From Oscillospiraceae bacterium (GTDB taxonomy: Bacteria; Bacillota; Clostridia; Oscillospirales; Acutalibacteraceae): DNA of 40,783 nucleotides. The DNA is taken from positions 1 through 40,783 of the forward strand of contig CADBNN010000103.1 in NCBI GenBank assembly GCA_902796075.1, written 5' to 3'. Shown here piece after piece: positions 8,601 to 15,262 of this stretch (position 1 is the first letter of the stretch; each line of letters opens with the position of its first letter). Made by a program: the position numbers and the translations under genes. The notes under the pieces were generated by a model, which did not search any database, was not told where the DNA came from, and was given only the letters and a program-made list of their open reading frames with translations.

Positions 8601-9416
8601 ACCCTCGCCTGGGCCAACCGTGTGGTGGCAGACCACCCGGACGATAACGTGATCATTTGCGTGCACGGCTATATGAGCATGGTGTACGGCGAACGGCTCA
8701 CCATCGGCAACACCATTTGGGAAAAGCTGGCCAGCCAGCACGACAATATCTTTATGGTGGTGTGCGGCCACGAATGTGTGGCGGCCGACCCCGGCTCCCT
8801 CAACTGGCGGGTAGACAAAGGCGTGAAGGGCAACACGGTGTATCAGGTCATGGCCAACGCCCAGGATATCGACGCGGAACGGGACGGCGTGGGCCTGCTG
8901 CTGATGCTGCGCTTTACCAACGGCGGACGCACCGTCAACTTCCATTACTTCTCCCCCTGCCACAACGATTTGGCCTTTAAGCGGGTCAATCAATTTTCCG
9001 TCACCCTGCCGGAAGGTCAGTTAAAAGCCGACCCGACCGCCTATGCGCCCGGCTTGGTGGCCGACGCGATCGACGCGCTCACCGGGGACGATCCCGCCGC
9101 CGTGGCCGCCGCCCGGGCCGCCTATGAAGCCCTTACCGACGAGCAAAAAGCCATGGTGCCCAACCTGGCCAAGCTGGAAGCGCTGGAAAACAAACCCGCG
9201 CCTTCGGTAGCCTATGGCGACGTGAACGGCGACGGCGCCGTTGACGCCAAGGACGCCCTGCTGGTATTGAAAGCCGCCGTGGGCAAAGCCACCCTCACCG
9301 CGGATCAGCACGTCCGGGCCGACGTGAACGGCGACAACGCCATTGACGCCAAGGACGCCCTGCTGATACTGAAAAAAGCGGTAATCAAACTGGACCGCTT
9401 CCCGGTTGAACAATAA
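5685..9416 (+). CDS. Secreted multidomain metallophosphoesterase with C-terminal type I dockerin
   Basis: The protein has 1243 residues. The start at 5685 (MKRWIPLLL) has AGAGG upstream and yields a clean signal peptide cleaved near residue 24 (AAA-E); an upstream in-frame extension is rejected. Three beta-rich modules resembling carbohydrate-binding domains (about residues 30-190, 255-425 and 500-670) alternate with Ala-rich three-helix repeats (YEALTPAQKEKV, YDALTDARKALV, YEALTDEQKAMV). The calcineurin-like phosphoesterase domain spans ~830-1100: PDIQ (837-840), GDV (873), GNHD (909-912), VHGY (993) and GHE (1028). The dockerin is at ~1177-1243, with two DVNGD calcium loops each followed by AIDAKDALL/AVDAKDALL. 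The first metal motif is D-x-Q rather than D-x-H. The substrate is unknown. A cohesin scaffold elsewhere is implied. Confidence 0.88.
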   Translation: MKRWIPLLLVLLLALGQLAVPAAAEPEPVNISFRTMDTTAGVNGDGDKTTDARRTEGAASVKWQYAAASGDVPWYYVYCDNFGASEGVDIAGATHMIFDLYVSNIAYLTFTSGDAGINLSDNSGGWNNNGGRVWKDEWLSVLQSLKSGWNHVVLPIDFTDATGSKVWAFRAYNTSGNAPAGFYTMMDDVRFVNEAYLNSEDYADTLAAKDVIAAISEVTADTSAEAVQQVRARYEALTPAQKEKVTNAADLDRIENLPAVNLLWHACEDGNSWDTEKSHGSLSLWNQSAVGDNCVRINCTDEMFFFSICPFGPQDFTYVTTVDFWFYTNDENIFQHGDCGFQLSYTNAWHSGGVGIPRTVLRALTLQKGWNHLVLPLDFSAMTADCDLTKIQRFRFFSVGLEADKQYELAMDEIRFANRKGIENAEYVIAGQVEDAINAIGTVNTYSGPAIEAARTAYDALTDARKALVTNYAVLQAAEAAFESLQDQTTVTLPDDMKQKPALPAESKVWTLSHCDEESPVSAGGCVLKNVVSVEGESFTAMQAQAVSNPIQLIVKDSLMLDPVAVEGYAAEDLALKMQLYISNTKALKLSDGQIEITSSGRADDQELHWMLADVPLQNGWNNVYLELRNAVPDKGELDLSNILFFRLYGFLNQDVVLAVDEIRLTPRTMPEFNEDFADQAALAKWQSAADLTWDRQALSFTGSEPVQVQTAAYALNILQPDRTPIEFTLTAADPAALAGVTVTLTDSAGKSAAQTLTPGFDAGGKAYCMAVPADMQADAGFSFETAGTVTFTFDLRAQTTLWLDDITTKVRAEKYWRDWVYDDTAQPGDYSFAVIPDIQELTVNHPDMLTTIMQWIVDHKQSENIRYAIDVGDVTWNGHAGSTREFGTAARAFKKLQDAGIEYSIAYGNHDVQSGRDTTLLNRYFPLSNYQTFASYGGVKEEGKVDNIFFRFSVYGVPYLVLSLEFDPAADTLAWANRVVADHPDDNVIICVHGYMSMVYGERLTIGNTIWEKLASQHDNIFMVVCGHECVAADPGSLNWRVDKGVKGNTVYQVMANAQDIDAERDGVGLLLMLRFTNGGRTVNFHYFSPCHNDLAFKRVNQFSVTLPEGQLKADPTAYAPGLVADAIDALTGDDPAAVAAARAAYEALTDEQKAMVPNLAKLEALENKPAPSVAYGDVNGDGAVDAKDALLVLKAAVGKATLTADQHVRADVNGDNAIDAKDALLILKKAVIKLDRFPVEQ

Positions 9417-9436
9417 GTCTTCTTCTCCTCTTTTCG

Positions 9437-9473
9437 GGGTCGGCGCTCTTTGCGGAGTGTCGGCCCTCTTTTT
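9437..9473 (+). terminator. Intrinsic terminator after the dockerin metallophosphoesterase
   Basis: A 12-base-pair stem including G-T pairs (9437-9448 with 9455-9466), followed by TCTTTTT. Confidence 0.65.
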
Positions 9474-9477
9474 GCAC

Positions 9478-9502
9478 AAAAAAACCGGGCCAGCGGCCCG
9501 GT
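9478..9502 (-). terminator. Intrinsic terminator after the MATE gene
   Basis: ACCGGGCC/GGCCCGGT stem (9484-9491 with 9495-9502), loop AGC. The A-run at 9478-9484 becomes a U-tract on the minus strand. Confidence 0.85.
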
Positions 9503-9518
9503 GTAATTTGGTTGTGTG

Positions 9519-10892
9519 TTATCGGTATTCATCAGGCGCGTCCTCCGACGGCAAACGGTGAAAAAAGCCCGCCGCAAACGGCAACGTGAGCGGCAGCGAC
9601 AGCACCAGCGCAAGGGGCTGGGCTTCCTGAATGCCCGCCAGGCCCCGCAAGTGAGCCAACACCAGCAAAATGGGAATAAACAGCAATCCGCTGCGCAGCG
9701 ACGAAAGCAGGGTGGCGCCCAACCGCTTGCCGGTGCTTTGAAACAGCATTTCAGTGGTCATGCAGGCGGGCAGCGCCAAATGGGCCAGCGCCTGCAGCCG
9801 CAGGGCCCGGGTGCCGATCTGCACCACCCGGGCGTCGTCCCGGAACAGCGCCACCAGCCGGGGGGCCAGCGCCACCAGCAGGCCGCAGCCCACCACAATA
9901 ATGGCTTCGGCCACCAGCACGGTAAACCAATACCCTTTGCGCAGGCGGGCGAATTTTTTGGCGCCGTAATTAAAGGCCGAAACGGGCTGAAAGCCCTGCC
10001 CCACCCCCAGCGCCACCGAAAAGGCGAAAAACACCACCCGGGATACTATGCTCATGGCGGCCACGGCCGCGTCGCCGTACACGGCGCATTGGGCGTTGAG
10101 CAGCACGGTGGTAAAACTGTTGAGCCCCTGCCGCAGCAGGCTGGGAAAACCGGTGGCCATAATGTTGCCCAAAATGGCGGGGGTAACGCGCGCGGCGTTG
10201 CGCAGGGTGATTTTGGATTCGGTTTTGCCCCGCAAAAACATGCCCAGCAAAATCAGCCAGCTCACAAACTGGCTCACGGCGGTGGAAAGCCCCGCCCCGG
10301 CGATCTTCATATCCAGCCCGAACATCAGAATGGGGTCGCCGATCATGTTCAGCACCGCGCCGGTCATCAAACCGATCATGCCCAGGGCCGCCTTGCCTTC
10401 ATACCGCAAAAAGTTGTTCATGGTAAGGCTGGAACTCATAAAGGGCGCCGCGATGAGAATGTAGGTGATATAGGTTTTGGCAAAGGGCGCAATGGTGGGG
10501 GTGCTGCCCAGCCAAAACACCATGTCGTCTAAAAACAAAAAGCCGAAGGCCATAATGAGCAAGCCGAACCCGAAAGAGGCGAAAAAGCCCACCGACGCGT
10601 GCACCGAAGCCTTTTGCCGGTCTTGCGCCCCCAGGGCCCGGGCCAAGATGCTGCCGGCCCCCTGGCCGAACATAAAGCCAAAAGCCTGTATCACGGCCAT
10701 AAAGCCGAACACTACGCCCACCGCGCCGCTGGCGCTGTTGCCAAACCGGCCCACAAAGGCCGTATCCACCAAATTGTACACGTTGGTGACCACCATGGAA
10801 ATGATGGCCGGCACCGAAAGGGTCAAAATCAGCCGGGGCACGGGGGTGCGGGTCATTTTATCATATTGTGAAAAGGGCCCTTGCGCTTTCAT
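9519..10892 (-). CDS. MATE-family multidrug/toxin exporter
   Basis: This is a 457-residue membrane protein with about twelve hydrophobic segments arranged as two six-helix halves. MATE-type antiporters expel cationic drugs, metabolites or toxins using Na+ or H+ gradients. The N-terminus shows the usual NVYNLVDTAFVGRFG signature, and the corresponding segments QGFQPVSAFNYGAK and GQGAGSILARALGA mark the two halves. The substrate cannot be deduced. Start ATG at 10892 has AAAGGATG just upstream on the minus strand. It lies 55 bases downstream of the DUF1846 gene with a hairpin between, so it may be transcribed by partial read-through. A terminator follows. Confidence 0.92.
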   Translation of the reverse strand: MKAQGPFSQYDKMTRTPVPRLILTLSVPAIISMVVTNVYNLVDTAFVGRFGNSASGAVGVVFGFMAVIQAFGFMFGQGAGSILARALGAQDRQKASVHASVGFFASFGFGLLIMAFGFLFLDDMVFWLGSTPTIAPFAKTYITYILIAAPFMSSSLTMNNFLRYEGKAALGMIGLMTGAVLNMIGDPILMFGLDMKIAGAGLSTAVSQFVSWLILLGMFLRGKTESKITLRNAARVTPAILGNIMATGFPSLLRQGLNSFTTVLLNAQCAVYGDAAVAAMSIVSRVVFFAFSVALGVGQGFQPVSAFNYGAKKFARLRKGYWFTVLVAEAIIVVGCGLLVALAPRLVALFRDDARVVQIGTRALRLQALAHLALPACMTTEMLFQSTGKRLGATLLSSLRSGLLFIPILLVLAHLRGLAGIQEAQPLALVLSLPLTLPFAAGFFHRLPSEDAPDEYR

Positions 10893-10916
10893 GGTTTCAT
10901 CCTTTACAAAGCAAGC

Positions 10917-10938
10917 GCCCGTTTGCGATCAAACGGGC
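10917..10938 (-). terminator. Hairpin between the DUF1846 and MATE genes
   Basis: GCCCGTTTG/CAAACGGGC form a perfect 9-base-pair stem with a CGAT loop. The downstream tract on the minus strand (GCTTGCTTT) is only moderately T-rich, so termination is probably partial. Confidence 0.6.
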
Positions 10939-10947
10939 GGCCGGCGT

Positions 10948-12435
10948 TTATTTTTTGTGATAGAGTTTTTTGACCTGATACACCGGTTCCATGGTCAGGT
11001 CTATGCCCAGTTTTTGAAAGGTTTTTTGGTCTACCGCCGACAAAATGACCGACGAATGGACCTGGCACCCTTTGAGCTTATATAACTGCTGCATGGCCAC
11101 TTCGGCCGTGGGGTTGGTGGCGGCGCTTATGGTGAGCGCCAGCAAGATCTCATCGGTGTGCAGCCGGGGATTGTGGTTGCCCAAATGGTCCACCTTCAAA
11201 TGCTGAATGGGTTCGATGATAAAGGGCGAAAGCAGATGGATGCCGTCGTCTATTTTGCCCAGTTTTTTCAGGGCGTTGAGCAGCATGGCCGAAGAAGAGC
11301 CCAGCAGTTTGGAGGTTTTGCCGGTAACAATGGTGCCGTCGGGCAGTTCCATGGCGGCGGCGGGTTCCCCCGTTTCGGCCGCTTTTTGGTTGGCGGCGGC
11401 CACCACCGGCCGGTCGGCCACGGTCAGGCCGGCCTGCTTCATCAGCAGTTCCAGTTTGCGCACGGCTTCTTCAGTGCCGGTGCCGGTTTTGTGGGCCAGC
11501 AGGCCGTTATAATAGCGGCGAATGATCTCGTCCCGGGCGGCGGCCCGCACGGCTTCATCGTCCACAATGCAGTTGCCCGCCATGTTCACGCCCATATCGG
11601 TGGGCGAACGGTAGGGCGAAACGCCCAAAATCTTTTCCAGCATGGCGTTTACCACCGGAAAGATCTCCACGTCCCGGTTATAGTTCACGGCGGTGGTGCC
11701 GTAGGCTTCCAGATGGAAGGGGTCGATCATGTTCACGTCGTTCAAATCGGCGGTAGCGGCTTCGTAGGCAATGTTCACCGGGTGTTTCAGGGGCAGGTTC
11801 CAGATGGGGAAGGTTTCAAACTTGGCGTAACCGGCCGGCACGCCCCGCTTGTAATCATGGTATAACTGGGAAAGGCAGGTGGCCATTTTGCCGCTGCCCG
11901 GGCCGGGCGCGGTCACCACGATCAGTTCGCGGCTGGTTTCAATGTATTCGTTTTTGCCGTAGCCTTCGTCGCTTACGATAAAATCCACGTTAGAGGGGTA
12001 GCCGGGGATCACGTAATGGCGATATACCTTCACGCCCAGTTTTTCCAGCCGCTGTTGAAAGCTTTCGGCCGCCGGCTGATGGGCAAAGCAAGTGAGCACC
12101 ACGCTGCCCACAAACAAGCCGATGCCACGGAAGGCGTCGATCAGCCGCAGCACGTCTTCATCGTAGGTAATGCCCAGATCGCCCCGCACCTTGTTTTTTT
12201 CAATGGCGGTGGAATTGATCACAATCACGATCTCTGCCTGATCCTTCATTTGCAGCAGCATTTGCAGTTTGCTGTCGGGCTGAAAACCGGGCAGCACGCG
12301 GGACGCGTGATAATCGTCAAACAGCTTGCCACCGAATTCCAAATACAACTTGCCGCCGAATTGGGCAATACGCTCCCGAATGTGCTGGGATTGCGTTTGC
12401 AGATACCGTTCGTTGTCAAATCCGATCTTTCTCAT
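10948..12435 (-). CDS. DUF1846 family protein
   Basis: This 495-residue cytoplasmic protein has the start MRKIGFDNERYLQTQS and the internal segments YLEFGGKLFDDYHASRVLPG and APGPGSGKMATCLSQLYHDY that identify the DUF1846 family, common in Firmicutes and gut anaerobes. The Gly-rich GPGSGKMAT resembles a nucleotide-binding loop, but the family's reaction is not established. MSGSS-like segments are absent and no membrane segments are present. The promoter at 12459-12487 and the GGGGGG-containing ribosome-binding site upstream of 12435 show that it begins a transcript. It is not obviously linked in function to the MATE exporter that follows. Confidence 0.9.
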   Translation of the reverse strand: MRKIGFDNERYLQTQSQHIRERIAQFGGKLYLEFGGKLFDDYHASRVLPGFQPDSKLQMLLQMKDQAEIVIVINSTAIEKNKVRGDLGITYDEDVLRLIDAFRGIGLFVGSVVLTCFAHQPAAESFQQRLEKLGVKVYRHYVIPGYPSNVDFIVSDEGYGKNEYIETSRELIVVTAPGPGSGKMATCLSQLYHDYKRGVPAGYAKFETFPIWNLPLKHPVNIAYEAATADLNDVNMIDPFHLEAYGTTAVNYNRDVEIFPVVNAMLEKILGVSPYRSPTDMGVNMAGNCIVDDEAVRAAARDEIIRRYYNGLLAHKTGTGTEEAVRKLELLMKQAGLTVADRPVVAAANQKAAETGEPAAAMELPDGTIVTGKTSKLLGSSSAMLLNALKKLGKIDDGIHLLSPFIIEPIQHLKVDHLGNHNPRLHTDEILLALTISAATNPTAEVAMQQLYKLKGCQVHSSVILSAVDQKTFQKLGIDLTMEPVYQVKKLYHKK

Positions 12436-12458
12436 AGTGAACCCCCCTACAAAGTGCT

Positions 12459-12487
12459 ATTTTACCATTTTTTGCGCCGCATTGCAA
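12459..12487 (-). promoter_or_regulatory. Sigma-A promoter of the DUF1846 gene
   Basis: On the minus strand TTGCAA (12487-12482), a 17-base spacer and TAAAAT (12464-12459). The start codon at 12435 is 23 bases downstream of the -10. Confidence 0.65.
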
Positions 12488-12521
12488 GACGAATTTTTGC
12501 GGTTTTTGCCACTTTTGCAAG

Positions 12522-12547
12522 AAAAAAAGCGACACGTGCGGGTCGCT
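12522..12547 (-). terminator. Intrinsic terminator, second in tandem after the zinc-ribbon gene
   Basis: AGCGAC/GTCGCT stem (12528-12533 with 12542-12547) followed on the minus strand by seven U. Confidence 0.75.
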
Positions 12548-12554
12548 CGTTATA

Positions 12555-12590
12555 AAGAAGATAGCTGAGTTAAAACTCAGCTATCTTCTT
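12555..12590 (-). terminator. Long hairpin directly after the zinc-ribbon gene stop codon
   Basis: A 15-base-pair perfect stem (12555-12569 with 12576-12590) with loop TTAAAA, starting five bases past the stop codon at 12595. It is flanked by short A/T-rich tracts and probably acts as terminator or 3' stabiliser together with the hairpin at 12522. Confidence 0.75.
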
Positions 12591-12594
12591 CTCT

Positions 12595-12843
12595 TTACAA
12601 GTTCCATGTGTAACCACATTGTTGACAGATGCACACGGTTTTTTGCTTGTTAATTGCTTTTTGCTTTTTTCTACCAAACACTTTGAATAATAAAGCAGGA
12701 AGTGTAAGAAACAACCATTTAAAAGGAATCCACCACCATCCAACGCAAAACCACCAAAAAAATCCATGATGCTTATTCTTAATTACGACTTCATTAACTA
12801 CTTGAACAGTTACGTTTTGACTTTGACATTTTGGACAATTCAT
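12595..12843 (-). CDS. Small zinc-ribbon membrane protein, function unknown
   Basis: The protein has 82 residues. The start is ATG at 12843, because AAGGG lies eight bases upstream; a GTG at 12852 overlaps that site. N-terminal CPKC and C-terminal CICQQC suggest one split zinc ribbon or two half-sites brought together. Between them is a Trp/Phe-rich stretch (GFFWWFCVGWWWIPFKWLF, then LTLPALLF) that should sit in the membrane. A basic loop (GRKKQKAINKQK) follows. Small proteins of this layout occur as hypotheticals in Firmicutes; no function is known to me. Base composition is far more AT-rich than the neighbours. Expression appears controlled by the structured leader at 12862-13031. Confidence 0.8.
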   Translation of the reverse strand: MNCPKCQSQNVTVQVVNEVVIKNKHHGFFWWFCVGWWWIPFKWLFLTLPALLFKVFGRKKQKAINKQKTVCICQQCGYTWNL

Positions 12844-12860
12844 TCTTTTCACCCTTCAAT

Positions 12861-12889
12861 AAAAAATGCGCACAGTTAGAACCGTGCGC
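12861..12889 (-). terminator. Leader terminator (attenuator) upstream of the zinc-ribbon gene
   Basis: On the minus strand GCGCAC and GTGCGC pair (12884-12889 with 12868-12873) and are followed by ATTTTTTATT. It lies 18 bases before the gene's start codon, between the promoter and the ribosome-binding site, the place for conditional termination. Confidence 0.75.
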
Positions 12890-13031
12890 CAAAAACGCAG
12901 CTCTAACTGTCGCCAAACATGTCACATATACGCAAAATTACGATATGCTTATAAGAGCATGCATTTTTATCAAAAGATAAAAATAGCATGTCGTAAATAA
13001 TGCGTTAGTATTTACTTGTGACACATTTGGC
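12862..13031 (-). ncRNA. Structured ~170-nt leader RNA with terminator/antiterminator switch
   Basis: The transcript predicted from the promoter at 13038-13066 starts at about 13031, exactly at the first base of a long rod. Closing stem: 13017-13031 with 12912-12926 (13 of 15 positions matching). Second stem: 12991-12996 and 13001-13005 with 12938-12943 and 12930-12934. Apical stem: 12976-12984 and 12986-12990 with 12963-12971 and 12958-12962, one bulged base, AAAA loop. After the rod, ACAGTTAGA (12910-12902) can pair with TCTAACTGT (12880-12872), and TGCG (12899-12896) with CGCA (12888-12885), which breaks the terminator. This is the layout of a cis-acting attenuator or riboswitch. It could alternatively be an independent small RNA ending at the terminator. 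I recognise no known class. Confidence 0.6.
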
Positions 13032-13037
13032 ACTTAC

Positions 13038-13066
13038 ATTGTATCATTTTTCAATGCTCCAGTCAA
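13038..13066 (-). promoter_or_regulatory. Sigma-A promoter of the leader RNA and zinc-ribbon gene
   Basis: On the minus strand TTGACT (13066-13061), a 17-base spacer, TACAAT (13043-13038). Seven bases further is 13031, where the leader's closing stem begins. Confidence 0.8.
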
Positions 13067-13121
13067 GAAAAACATGTGCTACCTGGCAACATTCGGAGAA
13101 TGAACACTTTCAGTTATATAT

Positions 13122-13162
13122 AAAAAAACAGATCGAAAGAGATTCCTTCAATCTGTTTTTTT
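13122..13162. terminator. Bidirectional terminator after the BspA/dockerin gene
   Basis: AAAAAAACAGAT (13122-13133) and ATCTGTTTTTTT (13151-13162) are perfectly complementary, with a 17-base, partly pairing loop. It has an A-run on one side and T-run on the other. It ends the minus-strand gene that stops at 13196. Confidence 0.8.
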
Positions 13163-13195
13163 GACTAATCGTAAGAAATGATACTATTGTAAACG

Positions 13196-15232
13196 TCAAG
13201 GCTCGGTGGGGGTGACGGCAGGGGGCGCGTCGTCGGCAGGAAAACGGTTGATCTTGCCCACCGCAAAGCGCAGGATCAGCAAGGCGTCCCGGGCGTCTAC
13301 CCGGCCGTCGGCATTGCCGTCCGCCACAGGCTTGTCTTCGTCGGCCAGGGCCAGTTTGCCCACCGCCGCCTGCAAAACCAGCAGGGCGTCCCGGGCGTCC
13401 ACCCGGCCGTCGTCGTTCACGTCGCCGGTGGGCCGCACCCAACGGATCTCATACGGGCCGAAACGGTGAATGGTGACCGAAACGTAGTCTACGCCGTCGG
13501 CCGACCACACGCTGCTTTTGGGCAAAGCGCGGCCGGTTTCCGTGTCGATAAAATGCACCCGGCCCACCGGCTCGTCCACCGTGAGCGCCAGCCGCAACGT
13601 GACCGGGCCGGGCAACGCCACCGGCCGGCCGGCTTCATCCGTATACGTCACGGTAACGGCCATGCGCTGTTGGGTCGGCTGGCCGCAGGTCACCTGCAAA
13701 CGACCGGCCGGCAAGGGCGTTGCGTCACCCGGCAAAATCAGGCAGGCGCCGCTGTCCGGGTCGGTTATCACCTGTTCCAGCGGTTCAAAAGCCAGGCCGT
13801 TGGCCCGGGCGTACCGTTCGGCGTTTTGGTCCGCGTGGCCCCGCAACACCGGATGCACGGCGGCGGTTTGGCCGCCAAACGCCCCTTCGCCCACCGCGGG
13901 ATCGCCCAACACGGTGACCGTTTTTAGGGCAACGCAATCGGCAAAGGCGTTGTTTTCTACCTGCACAACGCCGGCCGGCAGGGTGATTTGGTCAAACCCG
14001 CACCCGCGAAAAGCCCCCGCGCCAATGGCGGTGAGGGCGGTCATGTCAAAATCCGTCAGCGCGCCGCACCCGGCGAAGGCTTCGGCCGCCGCTTCGCACA
14101 ACCGGGGCGCGGTCACCGCCTGCAAGCCGGTGCAGGCCGAAAAAGCACCCCGGTCTACAAACTGCACGTTGGCCAGGTCCATGTGTTCAAGCCCGGTGCA
14201 GCCGGCAAAGGCATACGCCCCCAGGCTGTTGACCGTGAGGGGCAGCGTAACGGTTTCCAGCGCCCGGCAGCCCGAAAACGCGTAGTCTCCCACGCCGGCG
14301 AGCCCGGCGGACAAGGTGACCGAACGCAGGCTTGCACACCCGGCAAAAAACCGGTCGGGCAGGTCGAACATGGGCGGCAATTCCATTGCCTGCAGAGCGG
14401 TGCAGCCGGCAAATACGCCGGCGTTCCACACCGTTTGCCCCGTTTGGGGCAAGGTGACGGCGGCAAGCCCCGCGCAGCCGGCAAAAGCGTTTTCGCCCAC
14501 CGACACGGCGCCGGTCAGGTCTACCGTTTGCAAATTGTCCCGCTCGGCAAAGGCGGCGGGACCCACGGCGGTAACGCTCGCCGGCAGGGTGTAAGCGGCG
14601 GCGTCCGGGTCGGTAAAGGCCACCAGCGTTGCGCCGTCTTTGGTCAATACCACCCCGTTGCGGGCGGTAAAAAACTCATTTTGCGGGTCTACCCGCACCC
14701 GGTCCACACCCACAAGGGCGCCGCCCGACAAAGTGGCCAAATAGCGTGGCAAAATGAGCCCCGCCAGCCCCGTGCAGCCGGCAAACGCGCCGTCGCCAAT
14801 GGCGGCCAGCCCGGCGGGCAGCGGCATATCGGTCAAGGCGGCGTTATGGGCAAACGCCCGCTCTTGCACGGCGGTCAACGACCGGGGCAGCGATACCGTC
14901 TGCAAAGCGGCGCAGTCGGCAAAAGCTTCGGCCTGCAGGGTGGTAAGGCCCTCGGGCAGGGTGACGGTTTGCAGGTTTTCGCAGCCGCGAAAAGCCCCGT
15001 AACCGATGGCGGTAACGGGATAGCCTTCTATCAGCGCAGGCACCGCAAGGTCATAAAGCTCCGCCGGCTGTTCACAGCCGGTAATGACCGCGCGCCCCAT
15101 GGTGAGGGTGTAGCACAAACCGTCGGCGGTGGTACCGGTGCGTTCGCCGGTGGCCGCGCCGGCAGGCAAACCGCCCCAGCACAGGGCCAGCAGCGCACAG
15201 CAAAGCACCGCGCACACCATCCGTTTTTTCAT
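13196..15232 (-). CDS. Secreted BspA-like leucine-rich repeat protein with type I dockerin
   Basis: The protein has 678 residues. ATG 15232 is chosen because GGAGGG lies six bases upstream and MKKRMVCAVLCCALLALC then starts a signal peptide ending near AGA (residue ~27). Residues ~60-440 are tandem BspA/LRR_5 repeats of about 22-24 residues (pattern GAFAGCTGLAxVTLPxxLxxI). A beta-rich region (~485-595) follows. The dockerin is at ~603-665, with two loops, GDVNDDGRVDARDALL and DGNADGRVDARDALL. A 13-residue Pro-rich tail ends the protein. LRR_5 proteins typically bind host or cell-surface ligands; the dockerin implies docking to a cohesin. It sits at the 3' end of a housekeeping run, after a lipoprotein gene 30 bases away. 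Confidence 0.9.
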   Translation of the reverse strand: MKKRMVCAVLCCALLALCWGGLPAGAATGERTGTTADGLCYTLTMGRAVITGCEQPAELYDLAVPALIEGYPVTAIGYGAFRGCENLQTVTLPEGLTTLQAEAFADCAALQTVSLPRSLTAVQERAFAHNAALTDMPLPAGLAAIGDGAFAGCTGLAGLILPRYLATLSGGALVGVDRVRVDPQNEFFTARNGVVLTKDGATLVAFTDPDAAAYTLPASVTAVGPAAFAERDNLQTVDLTGAVSVGENAFAGCAGLAAVTLPQTGQTVWNAGVFAGCTALQAMELPPMFDLPDRFFAGCASLRSVTLSAGLAGVGDYAFSGCRALETVTLPLTVNSLGAYAFAGCTGLEHMDLANVQFVDRGAFSACTGLQAVTAPRLCEAAAEAFAGCGALTDFDMTALTAIGAGAFRGCGFDQITLPAGVVQVENNAFADCVALKTVTVLGDPAVGEGAFGGQTAAVHPVLRGHADQNAERYARANGLAFEPLEQVITDPDSGACLILPGDATPLPAGRLQVTCGQPTQQRMAVTVTYTDEAGRPVALPGPVTLRLALTVDEPVGRVHFIDTETGRALPKSSVWSADGVDYVSVTIHRFGPYEIRWVRPTGDVNDDGRVDARDALLVLQAAVGKLALADEDKPVADGNADGRVDARDALLILRFAVGKINRFPADDAPPAVTPTEP

Positions 15233-15262
15233 AGCAAACCCTCCTGCGTTCACGGGGACCGT

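Noticed and set aside
7137-8993. A 618-codon open frame antisense to the dockerin metallophosphoesterase
   Set aside because: Same codon-bias artefact; no domain pattern, while the plus-strand frame has a signal peptide, phosphoesterase motifs and dockerin.
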